In this document: one piece after another, positions 31,156-39,690 of the stretch
How positions within the stretch are numbered: the stretch's first letter is position 1
Layout of the letters: every line of letters begins with the position of its first letter
NCBI GenBank assembly: GCA_018268575.1
Contig: JAFDWF010000029.1
Location: 1 to 60,995, forward strand
Direction of reading: 5' to 3'
Length of the DNA stretch: 60,995 nt
DNA from: Actinomycetota bacterium
Lineage (GTDB): Bacteria > Actinomycetota > Thermoleophilia > Solirubrobacterales > 70-9
Translations under genes and position numbers: made by a program
Notes under the pieces: generated by a model
What the model was told of the DNA's origin: nothing
The model's input: the letters and a program-made list of their open reading frames with translations, nothing else
Databases searched by the model: none

Positions 31156-31857
31156 CTAGCCACCGCAGGCCGGCAACTCGGCGCCGGTCGAGGCGGGATG
31201 GGGCTTGGCCAGGACTCCGATGCTCGCGAGGGGCGGGTCCTTGAAGGTCCTGTAGTCCTTGACCAGCCGCGTGATCGTCGCGTTACAGAACGGCGCCAGG
31301 CCCGCAGAGGTCATCGTCCCGGCCATCGCGAGCATCCCGCCGGCAGATCCCAGCCCCAAGGTGAGCACGCCGGCCCCGGCCATCGCCAGGCCCCCCGCAT
31401 AAGGCAGGCAGTAGTGCTCGGCGTTCGGTATCGCATGCTCGCGCAGATCGACTTCGGCGTCGTGCTTTGCCTTGTCGAACCAAGGTCCGTATTCGATGCC
31501 TTTGCCGGCCCCGCCCGACGCGCTTCCGCCGTCTTCCGAGGACCCGCCGCCTGCCCCCCGGGTGCCGACCGTCAGCTTCGAGGCGATTTCGATCAGGTAC
31601 GGGCTCCCGGCTCCCGTCGGTTCTTCGCGGGTCCAGCGAGCGTCGAAGGTGCCCGACCAAGGGCCGCCCGGCGGGGCGATCAGCTTCGGCTTCGTCGCCA
31701 GGTCCATCTCTTCGATCTCGCGCCTGTTGGTTTCGTGGTCGTAGAAGACGTTGAAGCCCGCGTAGGCGCTGGCGAAGAGGACCGATTCGGCCGAGCAGTC
31801 GCCCTGTTCCCGACTCGAGCGGATCAGTCCTGCCTGGACCGGCAGCGCCGTCGTCAC
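31156..31857 (-). CDS. Hypothetical protein, second half of a split secreted gene?
   Basis: A 233-residue product if it starts at GTG 31857, which overlaps the stop of the upstream gene in GTGA (31854-31857). It reads LPVQAGLIRSSREQGDCSAE, then FNVFYDHETNRREIEEMDLA, SGTFDARWTREEPTGAGSPY and a Gly-rich hydrophobic segment near residue 160-185 (GGLAMAGAGVLTLGLGSAGG). It has no signal of its own while the upstream ORF has one, so the two could be one ancestral secreted protein separated by a frameshift, or two coupled genes. Family not recognised. Confidence 0.5.
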   Translation of the reverse strand: MTTALPVQAGLIRSSREQGDCSAESVLFASAYAGFNVFYDHETNRREIEEMDLATKPKLIAPPGGPWSGTFDARWTREEPTGAGSPYLIEIASKLTVGTRGAGGGSSEDGGSASGGAGKGIEYGPWFDKAKHDAEVDLREHAIPNAEHYCLPYAGGLAMAGAGVLTLGLGSAGGMLAMAGTMTSAGLAPFCNATITRLVKDYRTFKDPPLASIGVLAKPHPASTGAELPACGG

Positions 31858-32249
31858 TTCGACCTCGCCGGGACGGCCTCCGGTGGGGCCACCGAGACGA
31901 AGTCTTCGCCGCCCGGCCGCTCGCTGAGCGTGGCGTCGCAGGGCGGTTCTGGCGGTTCCGGGGCTCCGTCGTGGTCGAAGTGGACCGTGCCGGTGAGCGA
32001 CTGGAACCGCCACGGTGCTCCGCCTTCGGTGCTCGCGGTGGCCGTCCAGGACAATCGAAGCCTGAACTTGCCGAAGTTATGACCCGGCCCGCTTTCCGCA
32101 CCGGCCCATCCGGTCGGGGCTTCGATCAGCAGCCTGCCCTTGTATTCGAGGGCCGCGCTCTGCGCGGCTCCCGCGGGAGGGGCGGCGAGGGCAGGGACGG
32201 CGACCGCGGTGAGCGCCAGGCCGATCGTTCCGAGGGCGCGCCTCAGCAT
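31854..32249 (-). CDS. Secreted hypothetical protein
   Basis: A 131-residue protein with a clear signal peptide (MLRRALGTIGLALTAVAVPA, cleavage near AGA at about 28) and a beta-rich mature part (KFRLRLSWTATASTEGGAPW, LTGTVHFDHDGAPEPPEPPC). The arrangement SWTATAS...GTVHFDHDG resembles the domain of the neighbour at 32363-33199 (ISWSISP ending), hinting at a family of secreted proteins in this cluster. Its stop overlaps the next gene; see that entry for the split-gene possibility. Confidence 0.6.
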   Translation of the reverse strand: MLRRALGTIGLALTAVAVPALAAPPAGAAQSAALEYKGRLLIEAPTGWAGAESGPGHNFGKFRLRLSWTATASTEGGAPWRFQSLTGTVHFDHDGAPEPPEPPCDATLSERPGGEDFVSVAPPEAVPARSK

Positions 32250-32362
32250 CGTCCCCTGCCGCGGGAATGGACGGTTGATCCTCTTGTGCTCAGACAGACC
32301 TCCACGAGGCCGGCCACGCAGAGGGCGACCCGCGGCGCCTCCTCATCGGACCGCCTGCGCGC

Positions 32363-33199
32363 TCATGGGTGCGGCTTCTTCTTCTTGCCGTAGACCGGCG
32401 AGATGCTCCAACTGATCTGCGCCGTGCCCTGCTCTTCGCCGCCGTCTTCGCAGTTTTCGGCAGTGACCGAGTGGCAGAACTTCAGCGTCTGGAAATCGTT
32501 CAGCCAACCGCCAGAGGGGACATAGCAGTCCTTCTCGGTACCCGGCAGATTGTTGAGCTCGGGACATCGTTCGTAGTAGACGTCGACCGTCGCGGTGCCG
32601 GAGAGCTTCAACGAATGAGCCGGGATCGTCTCGCGTGGAGTGAAGGCGGCGGCGCTCACCAGCGGTTCGGGTTCGAGTTGGGAGGGAAGGTCGCCGCTCA
32701 GCGTGGTGCGGGTCGCGAAGCCCGCGGTGAGCTGGTACTTGCAGGTTCGCGGCCAGAGCTCGAGCCCGGCAGGCCAGGGGTCCGACGGGCCGCCGGCGCT
32801 CGCCGTCCCGCTCTGGCCCAGGCCGGTGTTGATCAGCCGATCGGTGACCGAGACCGAGCCGCCGCTCGTCCTGCCGAGGAACTGGGTCACCCTCTTGAGA
32901 ATGCCCGGGCCATTGCTCGTCAGCCTGCCGTGAAGATCGACTTCGAGGTGGGAGGCGTTGCGATCGAGAGTGATCGTCTGGGTGCCGCCGTTGCCGGGAT
33001 CGACGCCGCTCGCACTCTGCGTGAAGGACATCGCGACATGCCCTTCGAAGCCCTTGACCCCCGCCCAGGACGGACAGGCGCCGGCGGCGTTCGGAGCGAG
33101 CACGGCGAGGGCCGCCGCGATCAGGAAGGCGAGCACGAGCGACCGCGCCCCGCGACTGCCGGGAACGGCCCGAACGCGATCTCGCTGCGACCCCGCCAT
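32363..33199 (-). CDS. Secreted hypothetical protein
   Basis: A 278-residue protein with an N-terminal signal (ARSLVLAFLIAAALAVLAPN, cleavage near AAGA) and a beta-rich exported domain (GFEGHVAMSFTQSASGVDPG, GGTQTITLDRNASHLEVDLH, SLKLSGTATVDVYYERCPEL, GTAQISWSISPVYG) with about seven cysteines in the mature part. No family recognised; the lysine-rich end KKKKPHP may bind the wall or be processed. It begins the leftward run 33199-30733. Secretion could use Sec; TatA is encoded just upstream at 33345 but no twin-arginine motif is seen. Confidence 0.65.
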   Translation of the reverse strand: MAGSQRDRVRAVPGSRGARSLVLAFLIAAALAVLAPNAAGACPSWAGVKGFEGHVAMSFTQSASGVDPGNGGTQTITLDRNASHLEVDLHGRLTSNGPGILKRVTQFLGRTSGGSVSVTDRLINTGLGQSGTASAGGPSDPWPAGLELWPRTCKYQLTAGFATRTTLSGDLPSQLEPEPLVSAAAFTPRETIPAHSLKLSGTATVDVYYERCPELNNLPGTEKDCYVPSGGWLNDFQTLKFCHSVTAENCEDGGEEQGTAQISWSISPVYGKKKKPHP

Positions 33200-33344
33200 C
33201 TCGCGATCGTAGGCGCGGTCCCGGGGCGGGTCAACCGGCTGCGGTGATCAAGATGGTCGACCCGTGATCCTCGACGGCCGGTCGGTCCCGCCGTAGCGCG
33301 CCGATACGCACGGACCCCTCACAGCCCCAAGCCGCCGGGAACGT

Positions 33345-33566
33345 CTACGGGATGGTGCGCCGGCCGTGGTCGGCCCGGGAATCCCGGGACGCCGCCGCGG
33401 ACACACCGGCGTCGGAACCGGCCTCGCCCTCCAGCGAGCGTCTGGATCCCCGCAAGCCCTCGCCGAGGGAGCGTCCCAGCTCGGGTAGCCGCTTCGGACC
33501 GAATACCAGGGCGGCGATGACCAGCACCACCAGGAGGGGCCAGGGACTCTCGAGGCCGGAGAACAC
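33345..33566 (-). CDS. tatA: Twin-arginine translocase subunit TatA/TatE
   Basis: The 73-residue protein has the TatA pattern: a single N-terminal membrane helix (PWPLLVVLVIAALVFGPKRL) with the conserved FG-P-K-RLPELGRSLGEGLRGSR hinge and amphipathic helix, and a short charged tail. It forms the pore-like oligomer that moves folded proteins across the membrane together with TatC, which is not in this window. ATG at 33566. It stands alone between secreted-protein genes on both sides. Confidence 0.92.
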   Translation of the reverse strand: MFSGLESPWPLLVVLVIAALVFGPKRLPELGRSLGEGLRGSRRSLEGEAGSDAGVSAAASRDSRADHGRRTIP

Positions 33567-33648
33567 AGCTGGAGGCTACTCAGACGACTGCCCGAGCCAC
33601 CCCCCGGTTGTCGTGGGGCGCTCGTGGCCGAAATCATGACTTTTGGGG

Positions 33649-33678
33649 TTGACCCCCTTTTCAAGAGGGGCAGATAAT
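33649..33678 (+). promoter_or_regulatory. Promoter for the secreted protein at 33741
   Basis: -35 TTGACC (33649-33654) and -10 GATAAT (33673-33678) with 18-bp spacing, 63 bp upstream of ATG 33741. An inverted repeat CCCCT/AGGGG (33654-33658 and 33666-33670) lies inside the spacer, a position suited to a repressor. Confidence 0.55.
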
Positions 33679-33740
33679 CGGTCGATTCAAGCCCAGCGGG
33701 AGGTCGGGTCATCGACCGAGGACGACGGGAAAGGACCCCG

Positions 33741-34220
33741 ATGAGGCGATTCCCAGGACGGCGACACGTCTTTTATGCGTCGGCGGCTCTAGCCCTGATC
33801 TGCGTCATCTCGATCCCTCCCCTTTCCGTGGCCACCCAGCCGGGGAAGGGCAAGACCTACACCGGTTCCATCACGCGCGTCGTCGCCGGCACGAGCTCCA
33901 CCTTCCCGATCTCCTTCGAGGTGTCCAAGAACGGGAAGAAGGTGCACGACTTCAGCCTGCCGAGCAGCTACCCGGTCTACTGCGAAGGCGGCGGCTTCGG
34001 CGAAGCCCAGGACGCCACCGCGAAGATCTCCAAACAGGGCACGTTCACGGCGAAGCTGCCGCTCTATTTCGCCCCGACCCACGACCACCAGGGGTTCCTC
34101 AAGATCACCGGCAAGTTCGGCAAGAAGGGACACGAGAGCGGCAAGGTGATCACCGAATTCAGCGGTGCCGCCTCCACCAGTTGCAACGGGACCTCGACGT
34201 ACACGACGAAGGCGGGCTGA
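33741..34220 (+). CDS. Secreted hypothetical protein
   Basis: A 159-residue protein from ATG 33741 after GGAAAGGA. Signal peptide at residues 1-31 (FYASAALALICVISIPPLSV, then ATQPGKGKTY). The mature part is a beta sandwich-like domain (YTGSITRVVAGTSSTFPISF, KVHDFSLPSSYPVYCEGGGF, LKITGKFGKKGHESGKVITE, STSCNGTSTYTTKAG) with two cysteines likely paired. Resembles the exported protein at 20695-21219 in size and style (both with ISE.TCSG/STSCNG-like ends), perhaps the same loose family. Function unknown. Confidence 0.75.
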   Translation: MRRFPGRRHVFYASAALALICVISIPPLSVATQPGKGKTYTGSITRVVAGTSSTFPISFEVSKNGKKVHDFSLPSSYPVYCEGGGFGEAQDATAKISKQGTFTAKLPLYFAPTHDHQGFLKITGKFGKKGHESGKVITEFSGAASTSCNGTSTYTTKAG

Positions 34221-34337
34221 AAAGCCGTCTTCGTCGCCACCGATCCGGGTGGATAGGGGTCCCGTCGCAAGGCCAAGGGCAACGCCGACGGGAGGACCAT
34301 CTCGAAGACGGGCCGACTCGCTTTAGCATCGCTGGCG

Positions 34338-36917
34338 ATGGACGACCTGCTCGAGCGTGAGGCCGAGCTCGCGGCACTCGAGACCGCCGTCTCGGAGGCG
34401 GTCGGAGGACGCGGTCGCACGCTGCTGCTCGGCGGTGAGGCGGGCATCGGCAAGACCAGCCTGCTCGCCGCACTCCGCGGGAGGCTGGAGGGGCGGGTCG
34501 CCTTCTTCGTCGGGGCCTGCGAGCTGCTCTCGGTGCCGGTCCCGTTGGCGCCGGTGCGGGAGTTGGTCGAGGCGGCCGGGGGGACCGACGTCGCCTGGGA
34601 GGCCGAGGACCGCCTGACGACGGCCCGAGACGTCGTCGCGGCTCTCAGGCCGCACCTGCCGCTGGTCGCCGTGGTCGAGGATGTCCACTGGGCCGACCCG
34701 AGCACGCTCGACGTACTGCGCCTGCTGGCCCGCCGGGTCGAGGACCGGGCGATCGTCCTGATCGTCACCTACCGCAGCGACGAGGTCGGCGCGAACCCCG
34801 CCCTGCAGGGCCTGCTCGGCGACTGGGCGAGTCGGCCCTCGGTGCAACGGCTGAGCCTGCGCCCGCTGTCGGCGGCCGCGGTGCGCAAGCTGGCCGAGCC
34901 CACCGGCCTCGACGCCCGGCGGCTCGCGGAGGTGACCGGCGGCAACCCCTTCCTCGTCGCCGAGGTGGTCGCCGTCGGCGAGGCCCTGCCGGGGTCGGTC
35001 CGCGACGCCACGCTGGCGCGCGTCGGGAGGCTCGGCGCCGAGGCGCGGGTCGCCGTGGCCGGCGCCGCAGTGGTCGGTCGGCGGCTCGACCCCAGCCTGC
35101 TCGAGGACCTCTGCCCGCGGGGAGGCCAGGCCGTCGAGGAGGCGATCGCCCATGGGGTGATGGTCGCCGAAGGTGGCGCCCTCGGGTTCAGGCACGAGCT
35201 GATCCGCGAGGCGATCGAGGACTCGATCTCGCCGGCCCGGCGGGCGGACCTGCACCGGCGCGTCTATGCGGCCCTTGCCGGCTCGCCCAATCCGGCGGAC
35301 AACGCCAGGCTCGCCCATCATGCGGAGGCGGGCGAGCTGCACGAGGAGGCAGCACGCCACGCGGCCCTCGCCTCGGCCGAGGCGGAGCGCGTCGGGGCGC
35401 TGCGCGAAACCAGCCTGCAGGCCGAGCGGGCGCTGCGGCTCGGGACCAGCCTCGGGGCGGTAGATCGGTTCGAGCTTCTCCTCCGGCAGTCCCGGGCGGC
35501 CAATTTCGCCAGCGCCAGGCTGGAGGACGGGGCCGAGCCCGCCGAAGCGGCGCTCGCCTTGGCGGTCGAGCTGGAAGACGCGACACTGGAAGGCCGCGCG
35601 CTGCTGGCGTCGGCCTCCGCGCTGTGGTCGCTTGACCGCGTCGCCGAGGCGCAGGAGGCGGTCGAGCGCGCGATCGAGCTGCTCGAGCCGGGCGAGGACG
35701 TCGCCGCGCTCGCCCGAGCCCACGCGGCACTGGCGCGGATGCAGGCGACGGCGCTCGACCCGCGGCGGGCCGTCGCCGGCGGCCGAAGGGCGCTCGAGCT
35801 CGCTGCCTCTGCCGGGCTCGCGGAGACGCGCATCGACGTCGAGATCAGCGTCGGCCTCGCGCTCGGCCACGCCGGCGACCGGAAGGGTCTCGAGCTGCTG
35901 ACCGAGGCCTCTCGCGAGGCGCGCGAGGCGAGCCTCGCCATCCAGACCGTGCGCTCCTACGTGAACCGGGTGTTCGTCGCCGCCGCCCTCCGCGAACACG
36001 AGGCGGTGGACGCGGCGGCCGCCGAGGCGCGTGCGTTCCTCGACGACCACCAGGCGACGATCCCCTCCCACGCGGTCGAGATCTTCCGGGCGCGCAGCCT
36101 GCTCGACCGCGGCCGCTGGGAGGAGGCGCTGGGGCTCGCCGCCCACCGAGACCGCAGGTGGGCGGCCGAGACGCCGATGGCGCGCACGATCGAGGGCCTG
36201 ATCGGCGCCCGGCGCGGCGACCCCGGGCTCGCGTCGCGACTCGACGAGGCATGGCGGGAGGTGGCGCCGCTGCCGGAGGGCTCGAGGCACGCGACGATCG
36301 GCGTCGCCCTCGCCGAGGCGGCGTGGCTACGAGGCGACGGGCCCGCCGCTCAGGCGCATCTGCAAAGGGGCCTGCGGTCCCCGGTCACCAGGAGATTCGC
36401 CCGGCCGGCCGCCGAGGTCGCGCTGTGGGGCTCGCGCCTCGGCCTCCAGGTCTCCCCGCCGGAGGGCGCGCCGGAACCCGTCGTGCTCGAGCTCGGGGGC
36501 GACTGGCGGGGGGCGATCGCCGCCTGGCGGCGGCTCGGGGCCCCCTACGAGGCGGCGCTCGCCGCCCTTCCCGCCGATGACCGGGCGGCCGCCGAGGCGG
36601 TCGCGACGTTGCGACGGCTGGGCGCCGAGGCTGCGGCCGGCGCCTTCACCCGCCATCGCGTCGCGCTCGGTCGGCGCTCGCCGCGCGGGCCGCGTCGCTC
36701 GACGCTCGCCAACTCCGCCGGGCTGACCCGGCGCGAGCAGGAGGTGCTCGTCCTTCTCGCCGGCGGCGCCACCAACCCCGCGATCGCCGAGTCGCTCCAC
36801 CTCTCCCCCCGGACCGTCGACCACCACGTCTCGGCGATCCTCGCCAAGCTCGGCGCCGGCAACCGGACGGCGGCGGTGGAGCAGGGACGGCGGCGCGGCC
36901 TGCTCGCCGAAACCTAG
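34338..36917 (+). CDS. Large ATP-binding LuxR-family regulator (AAA/MalT-like)
   Basis: An 859-residue cytosolic regulator. Residues about 1-250 are an AAA_16/STAND NTPase: LLLGGEAGIGKTSLLAALRG (Walker A), LVAVVEDVHWADPSTLDVLR (Walker B), VTGGNPFLVAEVVAVGEALP (sensor GNPF). Residues 300-750 are alpha-helical TPR-like repeats that sense a ligand or partner. The end carries a LuxR helix-turn-helix: LTRREQEVLVLLAGGATNPA, IAESLHLSPRTVDHHVSAIL. Such proteins bind ATP plus an effector and then activate promoters. It is transcribed rightward toward the cupin pair, 108 bp away, which could be a target. ATG at 34338. Confidence 0.93.
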   Translation: MDDLLEREAELAALETAVSEAVGGRGRTLLLGGEAGIGKTSLLAALRGRLEGRVAFFVGACELLSVPVPLAPVRELVEAAGGTDVAWEAEDRLTTARDVVAALRPHLPLVAVVEDVHWADPSTLDVLRLLARRVEDRAIVLIVTYRSDEVGANPALQGLLGDWASRPSVQRLSLRPLSAAAVRKLAEPTGLDARRLAEVTGGNPFLVAEVVAVGEALPGSVRDATLARVGRLGAEARVAVAGAAVVGRRLDPSLLEDLCPRGGQAVEEAIAHGVMVAEGGALGFRHELIREAIEDSISPARRADLHRRVYAALAGSPNPADNARLAHHAEAGELHEEAARHAALASAEAERVGALRETSLQAERALRLGTSLGAVDRFELLLRQSRAANFASARLEDGAEPAEAALALAVELEDATLEGRALLASASALWSLDRVAEAQEAVERAIELLEPGEDVAALARAHAALARMQATALDPRRAVAGGRRALELAASAGLAETRIDVEISVGLALGHAGDRKGLELLTEASREAREASLAIQTVRSYVNRVFVAAALREHEAVDAAAAEARAFLDDHQATIPSHAVEIFRARSLLDRGRWEEALGLAAHRDRRWAAETPMARTIEGLIGARRGDPGLASRLDEAWREVAPLPEGSRHATIGVALAEAAWLRGDGPAAQAHLQRGLRSPVTRRFARPAAEVALWGSRLGLQVSPPEGAPEPVVLELGGDWRGAIAAWRRLGAPYEAALAALPADDRAAAEAVATLRRLGAEAAAGAFTRHRVALGRRSPRGPRRSTLANSAGLTRREQEVLVLLAGGATNPAIAESLHLSPRTVDHHVSAILAKLGAGNRTAAVEQGRRRGLLAET

Positions 36918-37024
36918 GCGGCCGCTCGCCCAAAGATGGGTGGGATCGCCGATGCGCCCGCCTTCGCGGACGCCTACCGTCGCATTCGATGCCGCAGCTC
37001 GAAAACGAAGAGGAGGAGAGAGGG

Positions 37025-37405
37025 ATGAGCGGTTTCGTCGCCAAGCCGATCGACGAGATGAGGTCGATCCATCACGGCGCCGTGAAGTTGGCAGGCGCCG
37101 AGCTGGAGGTGGAGTCGTTCGGCCTGCAGGTGCTCGACCTGCCGGCCGGGTTCGTCGACTACCCCGAGCACGACCACGCCGAGGACGGTCAGGAGGAGGT
37201 CTACCTGATCCTCCGCGGGTCGGCCGAGCTCGAGATCGACGGCGTGCCGCTGTCGGCACCCACCGGGGAGATGATCCGCGTCGACGCCCTGGCCCGCCGC
37301 CGCCTCGTCCCGGGCCCGGAGGGCGTTCGCGTCCTGGCGATCGGCTGCAGCCCGTCCGTCCCGTACGAGCGCCCCGAGGACTTCCGGCTGGAGGGAACGG
37401 GATGA
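37025..37405 (+). CDS. Cupin-domain protein
   Basis: A 126-residue small cupin: YPEHDHAEDGQEEVYLILRG (motif 1 with His-x-His and Glu), AELEIDGVPLSAPTGEMIRV and RRRLVPGPEGVRVLAIGCSP (motif 2, His replaced by Arg/Leu, so the metal site is incomplete). Start ATG 37025 follows GAGGAGAGAGGG; an in-frame ATG at 36989 would place this site inside the gene. It overlaps the next cupin gene by ATGA, so the two are made together. Enzyme or binding function unknown. Confidence 0.8.
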   Translation: MSGFVAKPIDEMRSIHHGAVKLAGAELEVESFGLQVLDLPAGFVDYPEHDHAEDGQEEVYLILRGSAELEIDGVPLSAPTGEMIRVDALARRRLVPGPEGVRVLAIGCSPSVPYERPEDFRLEGTG

Positions 37406-37944
37406 GCGTCGCCGGCACGGCCGAGCCGTGCGTCGTCACCGGGTCCGAGGAGAGCATCTGGTTCCTCGGCACGCTGGCACGACCGAAGCTGGACGGCGCC
37501 CGGACCGGTGGCCGGTTTGCCCTCTGGGAGGCGGTGCTGCCCCTCGGCGCGGCGCCTCCCCTGCACTCCCATCCGCAGGACGAGACGTTCTACGTCCTCG
37601 CCGGATCGATCACCGCCTGGCTGGTCGAGGCGGTGACGGCTGCGGGCGGTGGAGACCCGCCGGCCTGGGTGGAGCGGCAGGCACGGCCCTGCACGGTCGG
37701 CGACGTCGTCTTTGCACCCGGCGGCACGCCACACACCTTCCGGGTCGAGTCCGACACCGCCCGCCTGCTCTTCCTCTCGACCCCGGCCGGCATCGAGGAC
37801 ATGGTGCAGGGGCTCTCCGAGCCCGCCCGCTGGCCCTGGCTGCCGCCGCCGCCGGACGGACCGCGCGTGCCCGCAGAGCGCCTGGCGGCCGTCGAGCTGG
37901 AGACCGGCATGGTGCGTCACGGACCGCCGCCCCCTCCGCGGTGA
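37402..37944 (+). CDS. Cupin-domain protein (second of pair)
   Basis: A 180-residue cupin with a full metal site: PLHSHPQDETFYVLAGSITA (His, His, Glu) and VFAPGGTPHTFRVESDTARL (His). A 25-residue Gly/Trp insert separates the two motifs, and a C-terminal helix plus a Pro-rich tail (PPPPDGPRVPAE) follow. Similar to quercetinase-like single-domain cupins. It shares a four-base overlap with the first cupin gene, consistent with a two-protein system. It ends 10 bp before the convergent gene relic at 37955. Confidence 0.82.
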   Translation: MSVAGTAEPCVVTGSEESIWFLGTLARPKLDGARTGGRFALWEAVLPLGAAPPLHSHPQDETFYVLAGSITAWLVEAVTAAGGGDPPAWVERQARPCTVGDVVFAPGGTPHTFRVESDTARLLFLSTPAGIEDMVQGLSEPARWPWLPPPPDGPRVPAERLAAVELETGMVRHGPPPPPR

Positions 37945-37954
37945 CCCACCGGCC

Positions 37955-38248
37955 TCAGCCCGCCGCGGGCTTGAACAGGGTCACGTTGCGGTCGCGCGGG
38001 GAACCCGCGAAGCCCTGCGGCCGGCCGCCCTGGGCATCGAGGTAGGCCAGATCCCGCGAGATGTCGCCGAGTTCGCCCGGGACATGGTCGAGCATCCAGG
38101 TCTGCAGGGCGACGCCGCCGGCGGCGGTCTCGTGCAGGCGCAGGGCGCGGGCCTGCTGTGGGTAGTCGATCAGCGAGGCGGTCGAGATCAGCCAGTAGCC
38201 GCCGCCACCGGAACATGTTCCGCAGTGCTCCGACACGGCGAGATTCAT
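37955..38248 (-). pseudogene. C-terminal fragment of a metallophosphoesterase (PPA1498/TIGR03767 type)
   Basis: The 97-residue frame is the end of a much longer secreted metallophosphoesterase: [56 protein letters not shown] and [16 protein letters not shown] match the final part of that family. The catalytic D-x-H, GNHD and GH-x-H blocks (about 350 residues) are missing. The initiating ATG is only a chance one within the fragment. I call it a gene relic, cut at about 38250. Confidence 0.65.
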
Positions 38249-38532
38249 GGAAGCCAGCGCGGGCGATTAACTTGAGAGACCCGCCGCGGGATGGTCGTCC
38301 GGTCGTGAACACCGCTGGTTCGACCAGCGTCGGCGCTGGGAAAATTCACGCTGTCTGTTCCCCCGGCGGAACAGAATCCCGATCCCGCCTATTGCGGCTC
38401 CTAGGCACGTTGCTCACCCGGGCCCTCCTTGCAGGCTGGTGCTCGAGCCAACCCGGACCCAAGGAGTTCACCGGAAACCATGTTGTATCCGGCGAAACCG
38501 GGCCAGGCGTGGACGCCGGACACCAACTGGCG

Positions 38533-39690
38533 TCAGTAGGCGAGCCCCGCCCTTCCGCCGGCGATGCCGAGCGGTCCGGTCCAGGCGCCGCCCGGCTCCT
38601 GCCAGTAGGCGTAGAGGCTGTTGCTGGGGCCCTCGGCGACCGCCGTCGCCAGGCCGTTCGAGGGGTTGATCGCGATCGAGGGTCCCTGGTTGGACCCGTT
38701 CGGGACCCCGCCGGGTGGTTCTCCCGGCCCGGCGCCCCCGGGAGTCGAGGGAGCGCCACCGGCCGGTCCGTTTCCGGCCGGGCCTCCATAGACGTAGCCC
38801 TGCAGATGCGGCGCCGCCTGGGGGTTCTCCCAGATGGTCCGACAGTGCCCCTGAAAGTCGTAGTTGCATTCGGCGACCAGGACATGGGTCGGAGAGGTGG
38901 CTGCTTCGACGTAAGCGACGTGACCGTAGGCGGCGCTGTTGGGAATGCCCCAGACGACAAGAGCGCCGGCCACCGGCTGACTGCCAGTCGGAATTCCCCC
39001 ACGTTGAGCATTGACGAGCCATTGCTCTCCGTCCCACACATAGAACCCGGGTCCGGCGGCGCGCGTCCCTCCGGCAGGGACGCCGCGCGCCACCGCCGTG
39101 TTGTAGACGTCAGGGCGCTTCTGATAGGCGAGGCAGGTGCACTGGCCGGGTTCGAACGGTCCGCAGACGCCTCCACCCTCGCCAGCCGACTGCCCGAACT
39201 TCGGGTGGACCGAGGTAGGGTCCCCGATCGGGCCACCGCGTTTCCTCGACGCGGTTACGACCAGAACGGTGGTGGTGGCGTGTGCGTGCCTCCCGCCGAG
39301 CTTGCAGTAGACCGTTATCCGCCAGTTCCCGGACGGAGAGGAAGGCAGGATCAGCCATTCCCAGCCGACCCGCCCCTGCTCATCGGCCACCAATCGGGTC
39401 AGCATCGTTCCCCTGTCGTGGACCACAACCGCGGCCCGACAGGTCGCCGACGGCTTGGTGTGTGCTGCCACCCCGATGAGACGCTGGTGACCGGCGACAG
39501 GCAGGAGCTTGGGAGTTTGGACCTCGACACTGAGGCCTTGGCGACCACCCGCGCTCGGTACAGCTGCCGCCGAGACACCTACGATCGGGAGAAGCGACAC
39601 CGCCAGGACCAGGGCAAGCGACGCCGTGATACGGCGCAACGATCGTGATCGGGTGATACCCGCATCGGCCCGATCGGCCGACGGCGCCAT
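38533..39690 (-). CDS. Secreted CHAP-domain protein
   Basis: About 385 residues. The N-terminus has a signal segment (SLRRITASLALVLAVSLLPI, cleavage near VSAAA). Residues about 40-140 are beta-rich (VGWEWLILPSSPSGNWRITV). Residues 165-285 form a CHAP amidase/peptidase domain: PGQCTCLAYQKRPDVYNTAV (catalytic Cys), QPVAGALVVWGIPNSAAYGH and VAYVEAATSPTHVLVAECNY (catalytic His). A Gly/Pro-rich linker and a short piece GPSIAINPSNGLATAVAEGP of a lectin-like repeat end abruptly, so the C-terminus looks truncated. Expected role: peptidoglycan cleavage. In-frame ATGs at 39726 and 39786 are alternatives; the strong promoter at 39802-39830 rules out the last (its start codon would lie at or before the mRNA start region). 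Confidence 0.82.
   Translation of the reverse strand: MAPSADRADAGITRSRSLRRITASLALVLAVSLLPIVGVSAAAVPSAGGRQGLSVEVQTPKLLPVAGHQRLIGVAAHTKPSATCRAAVVVHDRGTMLTRLVADEQGRVGWEWLILPSSPSGNWRITVYCKLGGRHAHATTTVLVVTASRKRGGPIGDPTSVHPKFGQSAGEGGGVCGPFEPGQCTCLAYQKRPDVYNTAVARGVPAGGTRAAGPGFYVWDGEQWLVNAQRGGIPTGSQPVAGALVVWGIPNSAAYGHVAYVEAATSPTHVLVAECNYDFQGHCRTIWENPQAAPHLQGYVYGGPAGNGPAGGAPSTPGGAGPGEPPGGVPNGSNQGPSIAINPSNGLATAVAEGPSNSLYAYWQEPGGAWTGPLGIAGGRAGLAY

Noticed and set aside
34323..36290. Open frame of 655 codons antisense to the LuxR-type ATPase gene
   Set aside because: Shadow frame; the plus strand has Walker and LuxR motifs and proper codon bias.
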